Part shown: positions 7,606-17,148 of the stretch, piece after piece
Numbering within the stretch: position 1 is the first letter of the stretch
Layout of the letters: each line of letters starts with the position of its first letter
Origin: Arthrobacter sp. MYb213
Lineage (GTDB): Bacteria; Actinomycetota; Actinomycetes; Actinomycetales; Micrococcaceae
Assembly: GCF_002979915.1 (NCBI RefSeq)
Contig: NZ_PCQA01000003.1
Span: forward strand, 1-64,000
Length of the DNA stretch: 64,000 nucleotides
Direction of reading: 5' to 3'
Translations under genes and position numbers: made by a program
The notes under the pieces: generated by a model
Database searches by the model: none
Told to the model about the DNA's origin: nothing
The model's input: the letters and a program-made list of their open reading frames with translations, nothing else

Positions 7606-9531
7606 CTAGTCGGTTGACTGCGCCGCGCGCTCCTTTGGACTTAATATCGGTCCTTCTTCGTGGACCGGACGTGCATCATTGCTCAACCAAACCTCACGCT
7701 TCTCGCGCTTAACCAGGTCGACGAACAAGTCCGCGATTTCTTTCTGGTTCAGCGTTTCGCGTTCCAGCAAGGCCAGCGCCAAACGGTCCAGCACGTGACG
7801 GTTCGCGGTCAGCGCCGAGTACGCGTCGTCGTGCGCCTGTTCGATCAGCGCGCGCACCTCTTCGTCCACCAGGTGCGCCATCTCCTCGGAGAACTCGCGG
7901 GTGGCGGTACCCATGCCCTGTGCGGCCGCCGAGGAAGCCAGACGCACCGCGCCGACCTTCTCGCTCATGCCGTACTCGGTGACCATCTTGCGGGCGGTAT
8001 CGGTAGCCTTCTCGATATCGTTAGACGCGCCGGTGGACGGATCGTGGAAGACGATTTCCTCGGCGACGCGGCCACCCATGGCGTAAGCCATCTGGTCCAG
8101 CAGTTCGTTACGGGTCACCGAATACTTATCGGATTCCGGAACCACCATGGTGTAACCCAGCGCGCGACCACGCGGCAAGATGGTGATCTTGGTGACCGGT
8201 GCGGTCTGGTTCATCGCAGCGGCCACTAGCGCGTGGCCACCCTCGTGATACGCGGTGACCTTACGCTCGTGCTCGTCCATCAGGCGGGTACGCTTCTGCG
8301 GTCCGGCCATCACACGGTCGATAGCTTCGTCCAGCGCACGGTCGTCAATCAGGTTTGCGTTCGAACGCGCGGTCAACAGCGCCGCTTCGTTCAGTACGTT
8401 GGCCAGGTCGGCACCGGTGTAACCCGGGGTCTTCTTCGCTACCGCATGCATGTCAACGGTCGCATCCATTGGCTTGCCCGCCGAGTGAACCTTCAGGATC
8501 TGCTCACGGCCGGCGAGGTCAGGTGCTTCTACCGGGATCTGACGGTCAAAACGTCCCGGTCGCAGCAGCGCCGGGTCAAGCACGTCCGGACGGTTGGTCG
8601 CCGCGATCAGGATGACGTTGGTGGAGGCATCAAAGCCGTCCATTTCGACCAGCAGCTGGTTCAGCGTCTGTTCGCGTTCGTCGTTGCCGCCGCCGATGCC
8701 GGCACCACGGTGTCGACCTACGGCGTCGATCTCATCGACGAAGATAATTGCCGGCGAGTTGGTTTTAGCCTGTTCGAACAGGTCACGCACGCGTGAGGCG
8801 CCAACGCCGACGAACATTTCAACAAAGTCGGAACCCGAAATTGAGTAGAACGGCACCTGTGCTTCGCCGGCAACAGCCTTGGCGAGCAAGGTTTTACCGG
8901 TACCCGGAGGACCGTAGAGCAAAACGCCCTTCGGGATCTTCGCGCCCAAGGCCAGGAACTTCGCAGGCTCTTGGAGGAACTCTTTAATTTCATGAAGTTC
9001 TTCCACCGCCTCGTCCGCGCCGGCCACGTCCACGAAGGTCACCTGTGGCATGTCCTTGGTGATGAGCTTCGCCTTGGACTTGCCGAACTGCATCACCTTC
9101 GAGCCGCCACCCTGGCTACGCGCCAGAATGAACCAGAAGATGCCTGCGATCAGGATAAAGGGGATGATGATGCCGAGCATCGACAGCAGCCAGTTGTTTT
9201 CCACCGGCTGATCGGTGAACTTGCTCAGCTTGGCTTCGTTCATCGCGTCGACCACTTGATCGGCACGGGGAATGGAGTAGTAGAAGGAAACCTTCTTTCC
9301 CTTGTCCACCCCGTCGACGTTGAGCGCGTCGCGCAGGGTCAGGTCTACTCGTTGATCTCCGTCGAAGATCTTCGCTTCGGTGGCGTTACCGCTGGTTAGT
9401 TGGTTCAGCCCTACGGAGGTATCCACGCTTGCCGAACCGTTGCCAAATACCATCGGCAAGAACAACACCATTGCGGTGACACCGACCAGGACCCAAATGA
9501 TCCAGCTGTTAAAAATCTTCTTAGTTTTCAT
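7606..9531 (-). CDS. ftsH: ATP-dependent zinc metalloprotease FtsH
   Basis: Membrane-anchored AAA+ protease that degrades misfolded and regulatory membrane proteins. 641 residues: TM1 about 10-28, periplasmic domain 30-112, TM2 115-137, Walker A GPPGTGKT 207-214, Walker [12 protein letters not shown] near 262-272, zinc motif HEGGH 429-433, then a short C-terminal tail. Start ATG 9531 ([10 protein letters not shown]) puts TM1 at the N terminus; the longer frame to 9621 adds a non-conserved leader. About 107 bases separate it from hpt, so it may have its own promoter. Confidence 0.96.
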   Translation of the reverse strand: MKTKKIFNSWIIWVLVGVTAMVLFLPMVFGNGSASVDTSVGLNQLTSGNATEAKIFDGDQRVDLTLRDALNVDGVDKGKKVSFYYSIPRADQVVDAMNEAKLSKFTDQPVENNWLLSMLGIIIPFILIAGIFWFILARSQGGGSKVMQFGKSKAKLITKDMPQVTFVDVAGADEAVEELHEIKEFLQEPAKFLALGAKIPKGVLLYGPPGTGKTLLAKAVAGEAQVPFYSISGSDFVEMFVGVGASRVRDLFEQAKTNSPAIIFVDEIDAVGRHRGAGIGGGNDEREQTLNQLLVEMDGFDASTNVILIAATNRPDVLDPALLRPGRFDRQIPVEAPDLAGREQILKVHSAGKPMDATVDMHAVAKKTPGYTGADLANVLNEAALLTARSNANLIDDRALDEAIDRVMAGPQKRTRLMDEHERKVTAYHEGGHALVAAAMNQTAPVTKITILPRGRALGYTMVVPESDKYSVTRNELLDQMAYAMGGRVAEEIVFHDPSTGASNDIEKATDTARKMVTEYGMSEKVGAVRLASSAAAQGMGTATREFSEEMAHLVDEEVRALIEQAHDDAYSALTANRHVLDRLALALLERETLNQKEIADLFVDLVKREKREVWLSNDARPVHEEGPILSPKERAAQSTD

Positions 9532-9638
9532 CGATCCGAAAGGTCCCGTACCTTCCGCATCCCCCTCACGCGTTCTGCCGGCGTCCGGGCAACGCCACCT
9601 TCGATACAGTTCAACGCCCAAGTGGCGTTAAAAGTTCC

Positions 9639-10190
9639 CTACTCGTAGATGTGCGGAGCCAAGGTGCCCACGCAATCAAGGTTGCGGTACTTTTCCGCGT
9701 AATCCAGACCGTAACCAACCACAAATTCGTTCGGGATGTTCATGCCGACGTACTTCACGTCGATTTCTACCTTTGCGGCTTCCGGCTTGCGCAGCAGGGT
9801 GCAAATTTCTACCGAGGCTGGGCCACGGGATTCCAGGTTCGCCTTCAACCACGACAGGGTCAGGCCCGAGTCGATGATGTCTTCAACGATCAGCACGTGC
9901 TTACCCATCAGGTCGGTGTCCAGATCCTTCAGGATCCGAACTACGCCGGAGGACTGGGTGCCCGAACCGTAGGAGGAGACCGCCATCCAGTCCATGGACA
10001 GGTGGGACTTCAGCGCGCGGACGAGGTCAGCCATGACCATCACCGCACCCTTAAGCACGCCGACCACGAGGATGTCGCGTCCCTCGTAATCCGTATCGAT
10101 CTGCGCTGCCAGCTCCTCAATACGAGCCTGGATTTCTTCCTTGGTATAAAGGACATGCGCCAGATCGGCCTTGACAGTGTTCGAATCCAC
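9639..10190 (-). CDS. hpt: hypoxanthine phosphoribosyltransferase
   Basis: Purine salvage: transfers phosphoribosyl from PRPP to hypoxanthine/guanine. 183 residues, with the PRPP loop VLIVEDIIDSGLTLSWL and LVVGVLKGAVMVMADLVRAL, SSYGSGT and VGYGLDYAEKYRNL motifs. The GTG start is supported by CAGGAGA ten bases upstream. Located between tilS and ftsH, the classic order. Confidence 0.95.
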   Translation of the reverse strand: MDSNTVKADLAHVLYTKEEIQARIEELAAQIDTDYEGRDILVVGVLKGAVMVMADLVRALKSHLSMDWMAVSSYGSGTQSSGVVRILKDLDTDLMGKHVLIVEDIIDSGLTLSWLKANLESRGPASVEICTLLRKPEAAKVEIDVKYVGMNIPNEFVVGYGLDYAEKYRNLDCVGTLAPHIYE

Positions 10191-10256
10191 GAGGGTTCTC
10201 CTGATTCTTGAAAGGTGGGGTACTCAACTAGAGTGCCACATTTAGTTTAGTGTTGT

Positions 10257-11198
10257 TCATCCGGTGGTGGTGAAAACTATCACCGACGAGCGCCGAAACG
10301 CGCTAATTTTCCCGTCTAACTGCACCGGACCGGCGGAACGTGACTTATTCGTTCCCACCCCGGCCAACGCGCAGAGAGCCGAAGTTCGTTCGCTGCTCAG
10401 GTTCCGTGCCCCGGCCTCGATAGCCGCCAGGCGCAGTACCCGCGAGCCAACTGCCGGCGGAAAACTGTGAAGAACTCGCAGGTTTAAACCCTGAGTTCCG
10501 CGTGACTGTTCCCAGGCTTGATGCGACCACGCCTCCAGCGCCTCGGCATCCGCGGCCGCCAGCCGCGCAGTGCGGGCCAGCGATTCGGTCAGCTGCCCAC
10601 CAAGTTGCTCACGCAGAAATGGGAGCACTGTGTGGCGGATGTGATTCCGTCGATAAGCGGTGTCCGTATTACTTGGATCTTCCCAATAATCGACCGCGGC
10701 CCGCCGGCAGATCGATTCGGTGTCGGCTCGTGTTAGTTCCAGTAGCGGCCGCGCGTAGCGGCCGCGGATGGGCGGAATACCGGCCAGCGTTCGAGTACCA
10801 GATCCGCGCAGAATTCCTAAGAGCACCTGTTCGGCTTGATCATCCTTGGTGTGTGCCAGCAATAAGCGTTGCGCCCCGGATTCGCTCAGGGCTTGTTCGA
10901 AGGCGGCATAACGCGCGGTTCGCGCCGAGGCCTCGTCACCGCTGGTACTCACGGTTTTGATCTGTACCTGTTCGAAACCCAGTTCGGTGCATTGGCTCGC
11001 GGCACGCTGCGCTACCCGGTCACTACCTGGTTGCAGGCCGTGATCCACGATCACCACCCCAAAGCGGGTATCGCGCAGTAGCTGACTAGCGGCAATCGCC
11101 AGGGCCATCGAGTCGGCCCCGCCAGAGATGCCCAGCAAGGTGTGCGGCTCCGCGAGCCGGTTGATCTGGTTGCGGGCCAGATCGATGGGTCGACTCAT
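10257..11198 (-). CDS. tilS: tRNA(Ile)-lysidine synthase
   Basis: Modifies C34 of the CAU-anticodon tRNA-Ile to lysidine with ATP, so the tRNA decodes AUA. 313 residues, at the short end for actinobacteria. The N-type ATP pyrophosphatase loop SGGADS is at 25-30; AHTKDDQAEQVLLGILRGSGTRTLAGI and RRNHIRHTVLPFL are TilS-specific. The C-terminal domain is reduced. ATG 11198 overlaps the upstream stop as ATGA. Confidence 0.93.
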   Translation of the reverse strand: MSRPIDLARNQINRLAEPHTLLGISGGADSMALAIAASQLLRDTRFGVVIVDHGLQPGSDRVAQRAASQCTELGFEQVQIKTVSTSGDEASARTARYAAFEQALSESGAQRLLLAHTKDDQAEQVLLGILRGSGTRTLAGIPPIRGRYARPLLELTRADTESICRRAAVDYWEDPSNTDTAYRRNHIRHTVLPFLREQLGGQLTESLARTARLAAADAEALEAWSHQAWEQSRGTQGLNLRVLHSFPPAVGSRVLRLAAIEAGARNLSSERTSALCALAGVGTNKSRSAGPVQLDGKISAFRRSSVIVFTTTG

Positions 11199-12118
11199 CG
11201 AGTACGGGCCAGCCAGAGCGCGGGGTTATCGAGTTCTTCGGAACTCGGGAACAGCTCGCGGGCACCGAAAATAGTGTTAAATTCCGCGTACCCGATCTCA
11301 TCAACTAGGTGGCGCACGAACTTCGCGCCGCGCTCATACTGGCGCGCCTTGGCGTCCATGCCCAGCAGTTTGCCAATCCAGGTGGCCCATGGTGAACGAT
11401 TTTTGCCTCGGGCGGTAAAGCGATTTTGGATGGTCTTGATGCTTGCGATGCTTGAAACATCGTTCATCACGACCATGGCATGGCCTTCAAGCACCGACAT
11501 GATGCTGGTTAGTTCCCCGACCTCACTACGCATGGATTTCACCCGTGCACCGATGTCATTCATTGAGTTTGTTTTCTCACCCAAGGGCTCAAAAACCTCG
11601 GCGAGAATCTGCTTCATCACCACGGGAATCCACGGGGCGTGTTCAAACTGCAACCGGTGAGTCTGTTCGTGGGTGGCGATCCATAGGTAAAAATCGCGTG
11701 CATTTAGGTTCAGTTCGCCACGGATTTGGGTGATCGTTGGGGCGTTGAGTAGCAATCTGGGGCCAGCGAAAGGATCAAACTGGCCAAGCACTCGGGTGCC
11801 CAGAATGGAGAGTACCGCGCCGAGCTCGGCGCCGGCGATCAGCGGTAACGCGCTGGGAGTGTTTGGTAGCTCGGGAAGCATCGCCGCGAAGTTCTGACTG
11901 ACCGCCTTAGCCCAGCCGCCACGGTCCACCACCAGGGTTTGTGAGGGTGCGGTGCTGGTCAGTTTCGAGATTTTCTCCGCCTCGTGCAACCCCTGCCCGG
12001 CGGCGATACGCAGCTCCTCGACGATTCGCGCCGCCTGTTTTCCGCTGAGTGCCGGTCCGGCGGGCATCAAGGTTTTGGCCGTGCCGACCGCGAGGTCCCA
12101 ATCGATGAACTGGCTCAT
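11195..12118 (-). CDS. zinc-dependent metalloprotease, DUF2342 family
   Basis: A 307-residue protein of the actinobacterial DUF2342/zincin family that always lies next to dacB and tilS. The zinc motif HEQTH is at 150-154, followed by RLQFEHAPW. The rest is helical, with a conserved DRGGW near 65-69. Some annotations call it coenzyme F420 biosynthesis-associated, with no direct proof. TAGGAG precedes ATG 12118. Substrate unknown; context suggests a link to the envelope. Confidence 0.88.
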   Translation of the reverse strand: MSQFIDWDLAVGTAKTLMPAGPALSGKQAARIVEELRIAAGQGLHEAEKISKLTSTAPSQTLVVDRGGWAKAVSQNFAAMLPELPNTPSALPLIAGAELGAVLSILGTRVLGQFDPFAGPRLLLNAPTITQIRGELNLNARDFYLWIATHEQTHRLQFEHAPWIPVVMKQILAEVFEPLGEKTNSMNDIGARVKSMRSEVGELTSIMSVLEGHAMVVMNDVSSIASIKTIQNRFTARGKNRSPWATWIGKLLGMDAKARQYERGAKFVRHLVDEIGYAEFNTIFGARELFPSSEELDNPALWLARTR

Positions 12119-12127
12119 GAATCTCTC

Positions 12128-13489
12128 CTACCGGCAACCGCATCCGCGCAGGGCGGTGACTGCCTGGTCGATAGTTTGTTTATGGGGCGCCAACGCTCCG
12201 TCAGGTTGCGTGGCAAAAATACTGAAGGCGATCAGTCGACCGTCCTCGGTGAGTGTCATTCCGGTCAGTGTGGCCACCCCAGACAGTGACCCGGTTTTGG
12301 CACGCACCAGACCCAGCGTTTGTTCCGAAGTCAGCCGATTCATCAGTGTTCCGTTGTAGCCGGCTACCGGTAGGGAATACACCAGTTCGCGCAGTTCAGG
12401 TTTGCCGCTGGTGGCCGCTGCACGCAATAAGGTGGTCAACGCGGCTGGTGAAATCTTGTTGCTAGCCGCTAATCCGCTGGCATCCACCAAAGATATGCCA
12501 GTTGCGCCATATGACTCGGCGACCTGTTGCACCGCCAGACCGGCCTGCTTCGGGTCGAGCTCTTTTTTCACCGCAACGAGTCGACCCATGGTTTCGGTGA
12601 GGTAATTATCCGAGACCAGCAACATGTGCTTAATCTGATCGCGTAGCGGTGCGGAGAGTACTTGCGTGATTTGCTCCCCGCCGCCGTAAGCCCCGCGGCC
12701 GCCTTCACTGACCCGAACCTCTTGGCTCAGCGCTGCGCTAAACACCTTGCGCACCTGCTGCGCAGCATCTGATTGATAGGCCGAGCGGGTGCTCTCGGTG
12801 GCACGTCCGGCATAGTGCGCTATCGGGTAGACGTCGCCAATATTGTTCGAGGTGAACAAGGACTTGTCCCACGCCGGATTAACCTGCGCGTCGCCGAATA
12901 GTGAATCGTCTAACCAAAGTTTTACTTCACTGACCCCACGCGCCTTGAGCTCCTTAGCGGTCTGCTCCGCCAAGGTTGCTAGCCCCGCATACCCTTTGGG
13001 ATGTGCCGGATTCGATTGACCATCACCGAGCAGCACGTCACCACCGCCACGCAGCACCAAGGTATCCCCGTCCAACCAGACACTGGTCGCTAACCGGTGA
13101 TCCCCTCCGAAGGTATCCAAGGCCGCCACCGCGGTGGCAACTTTCAAGCTTGAGGCCGGAGTTCCGGGGGTCTGCGAGTTTTTGTCGTAGAGCATCTGGC
13201 CGCTAGCAACGTCGACCACCTGTGCGTTAAATGAGGTCTTATCGGGCTTGGTAGTCAGGATCGCGTCCAGTTGCGCGGTAAGTTTTGCCTGATCGGGAAC
13301 CGGCGCTTCGGGGTTCAAATCCTTCACGGTGACCGGCTGTGTCTCCGGTGCTTTTCCCTGCGCGCTCACGTAATGTGCGGCTGACTCACCGGTGAAGGTC
13401 CGAGGCGAGAGGAACATCGCCGTGGCCATGCCCACCACTGCTAACAGCGCCGCTCCAAGCGTCATGACGCGTCGGAAGGCAATGTTCAT
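12128..13489 (-). CDS. dacB: D-alanyl-D-alanine carboxypeptidase/endopeptidase (PBP4 type)
   Basis: Low-molecular-mass penicillin-binding protein that trims peptidoglycan peptides outside the membrane. 453 residues. An N-terminal hydrophobic stretch (about 9-28) acts as signal or anchor. Catalytic motifs: SSLK 113-116, SDN (in VSDNYLTETMGR) and KTG (in VRAKTGSLSG), in PBP4 order with a long insertion between the first two. GAGAGGAA lies upstream of ATG 13489. Divergent from ppa. Confidence 0.94.
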   Translation of the reverse strand: MNIAFRRVMTLGAALLAVVGMATAMFLSPRTFTGESAAHYVSAQGKAPETQPVTVKDLNPEAPVPDQAKLTAQLDAILTTKPDKTSFNAQVVDVASGQMLYDKNSQTPGTPASSLKVATAVAALDTFGGDHRLATSVWLDGDTLVLRGGGDVLLGDGQSNPAHPKGYAGLATLAEQTAKELKARGVSEVKLWLDDSLFGDAQVNPAWDKSLFTSNNIGDVYPIAHYAGRATESTRSAYQSDAAQQVRKVFSAALSQEVRVSEGGRGAYGGGEQITQVLSAPLRDQIKHMLLVSDNYLTETMGRLVAVKKELDPKQAGLAVQQVAESYGATGISLVDASGLAASNKISPAALTTLLRAAATSGKPELRELVYSLPVAGYNGTLMNRLTSEQTLGLVRAKTGSLSGVATLTGMTLTEDGRLIAFSIFATQPDGALAPHKQTIDQAVTALRGCGCR

Positions 13490-13587
13490 GTGAGCAGGTT
13501 CCTCTCGAAAGTTTAGCTACTTAATCCCTTAGGGGCGCTACGCTTATTAGCGGATATCCCTAAGACTAGTTTAGGAGTGTGCTTTTT

Positions 13588-14067
13588 ATGCGCCACGACG
13601 TGACCATCGAGATCCCAACGGGATCACGCGTCAAGTACGAGATCGACCACGAGACCCACCGCTTGCGCCTGGACCGTGTGCTCTTTACTGCCATGCAGTA
13701 CCCAACCCACTACGGTTACTTCGACGATACGCTAGGCGAAGATGGCGATCCTTTGGACGCCATGGTCTTCATCCCAGGCGTCGATTTGATCCCTGGCGTC
13801 ATCGTTGAATCGCGCCCTATCGGCGTATTCAACATGACCGATGATGGCGGTGGAGATGCGAAGCTACTCTGCGTCCCAACCGACAAGCGCTTTGATCACA
13901 TCAAGGAACTTGAAGACATGGATGAGTACTTGATCAAGGAGATCGAGCACTTCTTCTCCCGTTACAAGGACCTGGAACCGGGCAAGTGGGTTAAGGCCGA
14001 GGGCTGGGAAGGCCGAGAGGCTGCCGAGGCCGAGCTGGCACGCTCCATCGAGCGCTTCAAGGCTTAA
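13588..14067 (+). CDS. ppa: inorganic pyrophosphatase
   Basis: Hydrolyses pyrophosphate in the cytoplasm and so pulls biosynthetic reactions forward. 159 residues, family I. The signature DGDPLDAMVF with its metal-binding Asp residues, EIDHETHRLRLDRVL and YPTHYGYFDDTLG are complete. ATG 13588 is preferred over the in-frame GTG 13579 because AGGAG (13573-13577) is well spaced for the ATG and the shorter N terminus matches the family. Confidence 0.96.
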   Translation: MRHDVTIEIPTGSRVKYEIDHETHRLRLDRVLFTAMQYPTHYGYFDDTLGEDGDPLDAMVFIPGVDLIPGVIVESRPIGVFNMTDDGGGDAKLLCVPTDKRFDHIKELEDMDEYLIKEIEHFFSRYKDLEPGKWVKAEGWEGREAAEAELARSIERFKA

Positions 14068-14075
14068 GTACGATC

Positions 14076-14108
14076 AAAGGGTGGGCACCATGACGGTGCC
14101 CACCCTTT
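14076..14108 (+). terminator. intrinsic terminator after ppa
   Basis: A perfect 14-base-pair hairpin: AAAGGGTGGGCACC (14076-14089), loop ATGAC, and its complement (14095-14108) ending in TTT. It starts nine bases after the ppa stop. The T-run is short, but the stem is very GC-rich. Confidence 0.85.
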
Positions 14109-14133
14109 GTTAACCCCTCTCGAAAGGTCGCAG

Positions 14134-14625
14134 ATGCTCGACGCACTTGTACTGCCCACACCGCTGACCGCGCTGGTTCAACTGCGCCGCGCCGAACCGG
14201 GCGACTTAGCGCAGCTGCTGGAACTACTCAGCGATGACCCACTCAGCGCTAGCCGCGAGGCACCTTTTTCGCACGATGCCGGTTATGCACGCGCACTGGC
14301 ACAGATCATCGCGGATCACGGAAATGAGCTCATTGTTGGTGTGCAAGGTGACCAAATCATCGCCATGTTGCAGCTGACTCGGATTCCCGGAATTTCTCGG
14401 GGCGGCTCCACCCGGCTTAATGTCGAGGCGGTGCGTGTGCGCGCGGAGCAGCGCTCTAGCGGGCTTGGCACGGCACTGTTGCGCTGGGTCATTGACCAGG
14501 CCGCACCCGCCTGCAACGCCGACCTGATCCAACTCACCTCGGATAGCTCACGGGCCGACGCACACCGTTTTTATGAGCGACAGGGGTTCAGCGCCTCGCA
14601 CGTGGGATTTAAGTTACGTCGCTAA
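14134..14625 (+). CDS. GNAT family N-acetyltransferase
   Basis: A 163-residue acetyl-CoA-dependent N-acetyltransferase. Motif A appears as VRAEQRSSGLGTALLRWVIDQA (R/QxxGxG/A form), followed by LIQLTSDSSRADAHRFYERQGF, the usual C-terminal beta bulge and DAHRFYER helix. ATG 14134 has GAAAGG six bases upstream. Substrate unknown. The stop overlaps the stop of convergent rmuC by four bases (CTAA). Confidence 0.88.
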   Translation: MLDALVLPTPLTALVQLRRAEPGDLAQLLELLSDDPLSASREAPFSHDAGYARALAQIIADHGNELIVGVQGDQIIAMLQLTRIPGISRGGSTRLNVEAVRVRAEQRSSGLGTALLRWVIDQAAPACNADLIQLTSDSSRADAHRFYERQGFSASHVGFKLRR

Positions 14626-15842
14626 AGACCGAGGGCGGTTTCCAATACTGGCTCATCGGGCAGGTTTTCGACTTCGCGCAGCGTTCGCTCCACCGCACGG
14701 GTGCGTGTTCCAGCGCTTTGCACGGTATTTTGCGCCGCCGATAGCTGTTTGCCAAGCTTGTCCCACACATCACCATATTTGCGGAATTCGGCTTTCGCCG
14801 CGGAAAGTACCTGCCATACTTCGCTGCTGCGCGCTTCGATTGCCAGGGTTCTGAACCCCATTTGTAGCGAGTTGAGCAGGCTCATCAGCGTGGTGGGCCC
14901 GGTGACCAGCACTCGGTGTTCGGTTTGCAGTTTACTGGCCAGTCCCGGGCGACGCACGACCTCGGCAAAGAGCCCCTCGGTGGGCAGATACATGATCGCA
15001 AAATCGGTGCTGTACGGTGGGGCGATGTATTTGGATGAGATCAATTTAGCCTGCTCGACAATTGCCCGATCCAGCGCCTTGCTGGCCTTCTCGATGGCTT
15101 CCTTGTCACCCGATTCCTGGGCATCCAAGAGCCGCTCATAGTCTTCCTGCGGCAGCTTCGAGTCGATCGGCAAATACACCGGAGTTTCATCATGGCCCGG
15201 CATCTTCACCGCAAATTCGACGCTGTCCCTGGTTTCGGGTTTGATCACCACGTTCTGCGCATACTGCTCCGCGGTGAGAATATCTTCGAGCTGACGTGAG
15301 AGCTGCACCTCGCCCCAGGTGCCACGGCTTTTCACATTGGTCAGCACCCGTTTAAGCCCGCCAACATCGGCTGCGAGGTTCTGCATTTCACCCAGGCCCT
15401 GTTGCACCATTTCGAGCCGTTTGCTCACTAGTTCGAAGCTTTCACCGAGCCGTTTCTCTAGCGTGCCCTGCAGTTTCTCGTCGACGGTTTCACGCATTTT
15501 TTCGAGCTTTGCCTCGTTGCCGACGCGCAGCAGTTCCAACTCTTCGCGCAATGCAGCTTGTAGTTGACTGTGCATCAGCCGATTGGACTGGCTCAGCGAA
15601 CTAATCTTGTCATCCACGGTGGCGCGGATCGTCTCCAACCGAGCCTCATTATCGCGGCGAACCTCGCCCAATGATTCACGCAGTTCTCCACGCTGCGCCC
15701 CCAGATCCTGCCGTAACTCGCCGTGGGTGGCGCGCACTCTGGCGGCGATCGAGTCTTGATCCACGTTTCCGGTACGACGCACCAGTAGCACCATGGTGCA
15801 AAGCACGAGGAAGATATTGAGCAGCAACAAGACGATATTCAT
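14622..15842 (-). CDS. rmuC: DNA recombination protein RmuC
   Basis: A 406-residue protein with an N-terminal membrane helix (MNIVLLLLNIFLVLCTMVLLV), a long coiled coil (about 30-150) and the RmuC nuclease-like domain (GTWGEVQLSRQLEDIL, LPIDSKLPQEDYERL, TDFAIMYLPTEGLFAEV). RmuC limits inversions at short repeats in E. coli, and the domain resembles restriction endonucleases. ATG 15842 puts the helix at the N terminus; ATG 15872 would add ten residues, and neither has a strong ribosome site. Divergent from pcp. Confidence 0.93.
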   Translation of the reverse strand: MNIVLLLLNIFLVLCTMVLLVRRTGNVDQDSIAARVRATHGELRQDLGAQRGELRESLGEVRRDNEARLETIRATVDDKISSLSQSNRLMHSQLQAALREELELLRVGNEAKLEKMRETVDEKLQGTLEKRLGESFELVSKRLEMVQQGLGEMQNLAADVGGLKRVLTNVKSRGTWGEVQLSRQLEDILTAEQYAQNVVIKPETRDSVEFAVKMPGHDETPVYLPIDSKLPQEDYERLLDAQESGDKEAIEKASKALDRAIVEQAKLISSKYIAPPYSTDFAIMYLPTEGLFAEVVRRPGLASKLQTEHRVLVTGPTTLMSLLNSLQMGFRTLAIEARSSEVWQVLSAAKAEFRKYGDVWDKLGKQLSAAQNTVQSAGTRTRAVERTLREVENLPDEPVLETALGL

Positions 15843-15881
15843 GTACCCATCACTACCAGCGCCTTGGGACATAATGGGTTA

Positions 15882-16484
15882 ATGCGCATTCTTGTTACCG
15901 GGTTTGAGCCCTTCGGCGCCGATACCAGCAATGCCAGCGAGCAAACGCTGAAGCTTCTGCCACAGACGGTGGGTGGGCACCGGATCCACACCGGTGCGCT
16001 GCCGGTCTCTTTTAAGCGCAGCGCTCAGGTACTCGATGAACTGATTGCGATGCACGTGCCCGATGTGCTGGTGCTTTTGGGCGAGGCCGGGGGTCGCCGG
16101 CAGATCAACCTGGAACGCTTTGCGGTGAACCAGATGAGCGCGCGCATCGCCGATAACGACGGCGCCCAACCGGACGGCGAGCGCATCGAGCCAGCGGGCC
16201 CTGCCCGGCGCACTGCCACGCTCACGGTCCCCAGTGAGCTTTCGTTCAGCGAGGATGCCGGTCGTTTTGTCTGCAACAAGATCGCCTACCACGCCTATGG
16301 TTTAGCGCTACCTGCCCAGTTCATTCACGTGCCTGCGGTACGCCCGAACCAGCAGCGCGCACTAGTTGGCGCGGAGACCGACGCCGGCGCCCCGGTGGAC
16401 AGCGAGCTGACCGTGGCGCAGCTGGCGGCTTCGCTAACTCAGTATCTTCAGGACATTTGTTTTCACTACGCGCCCCGTAGCTAG
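15882..16484 (+). CDS. pcp: pyroglutamyl-peptidase I (pyrrolidone-carboxylate peptidase)
   Basis: Cysteine peptidase that removes N-terminal pyroglutamate. 200 residues. Catalytic triad by motif: Glu79 (LERFAVN), Cys131 (GRFVCNKIAYHAY) and His149 (FIHVP). The start MRILVTGFEPFG is the canonical N terminus. CATAAT (15870-15875) is exactly six bases before the ATG and no ribosome site is present, suggesting a leaderless mRNA. Confidence 0.93.
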   Translation: MRILVTGFEPFGADTSNASEQTLKLLPQTVGGHRIHTGALPVSFKRSAQVLDELIAMHVPDVLVLLGEAGGRRQINLERFAVNQMSARIADNDGAQPDGERIEPAGPARRTATLTVPSELSFSEDAGRFVCNKIAYHAYGLALPAQFIHVPAVRPNQQRALVGAETDAGAPVDSELTVAQLAASLTQYLQDICFHYAPRS

Positions 16485-16497
16485 TTACGGTTAACCT

Positions 16498-17148
16498 ATG
16501 AGCCTGACAAACCTTTCCCCGCGCCAGCAGTTTGCCGCCGGCCGAGTCCCGCTGCGTTTAGCTAGTTTGTTCGTCGGGCTACTGCTCTTCGCGTTGGCGA
16601 TGGCGTTGATGGTTCGGGCAAATCTCGGTGTTGACCCGTGGAATGTGTTCCACCTGGGCATCAGCCACCACGTGCCACTCTCCTTGGGCAGCATCGTGAT
16701 CATCGTCGGGGTGATCATGTTGCTGACCTGGATTCCAATGAAGCAGTGGCCCGGGGTCGGCACCATCGCCAACGTTTTTGTCATCGGTGTGGCGCTGGAC
16801 GTTTTCCTGCTGATCCTGCCCGAGTTTTCCGGGCTGGGCTGGCAAATTTTGTGCCTCATCGCCGCGATCTTGATCAATGGGCTGGGCGGCGCCATGTACA
16901 TCGGTAGCCACTTTGGGGCCGGCCCGCGCGACGGGCTGATGACCGGGCTGCATCTGCGCACCGGGTTAAGCATCCGGCTGGTGCGCACCAGTATCGAACT
17001 GCTGGTGTTGGGCATCGGCTGGCTGCTGGGCGGCCCGGTAGGCCTGGGCACCGTGGCCTACGCGCTGTTGATCGGCCCCTCCACGCAGTTCTTCTTCCGC
17101 TTCACCATCATCAAGTTGGCCCCGGGCAAGCTAGAGCGAGTCAACTGA
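16498..17148 (+). CDS. YczE/YyaS/YitT-type integral membrane protein
   Basis: A 216-residue protein with about five or six transmembrane helices and the family motifs ANLGVDPWNVFHLGIS and GSHFGAGPRDGLMTGLHLRTG. Members are uncharacterised; YczE of Bacillus affects surfactin synthesis. TACGGT (16486-16491) lies six bases before the ATG, again a leaderless pattern. The last 18 bases overlap the convergent M20 gene. Confidence 0.85.
   Translation: MSLTNLSPRQQFAAGRVPLRLASLFVGLLLFALAMALMVRANLGVDPWNVFHLGISHHVPLSLGSIVIIVGVIMLLTWIPMKQWPGVGTIANVFVIGVALDVFLLILPEFSGLGWQILCLIAAILINGLGGAMYIGSHFGAGPRDGLMTGLHLRTGLSIRLVRTSIELLVLGIGWLLGGPVGLGTVAYALLIGPSTQFFFRFTIIKLAPGKLERVN

Noticed and set aside
7660-8796. 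Long open frames antisense to ftsH
   Set aside because: Shadow frames created by the codon bias of a conserved gene; no protein-like motifs.
9600-9638. AACGCC/GGCGTT hairpin between hpt and ftsH as a terminator
   Set aside because: Only six pairs and no following T-run on the minus strand.
10191-10256. Possible terminator between tilS and hpt
   Set aside because: No stable hairpin with a T-run; spacing fits read-through in an operon.
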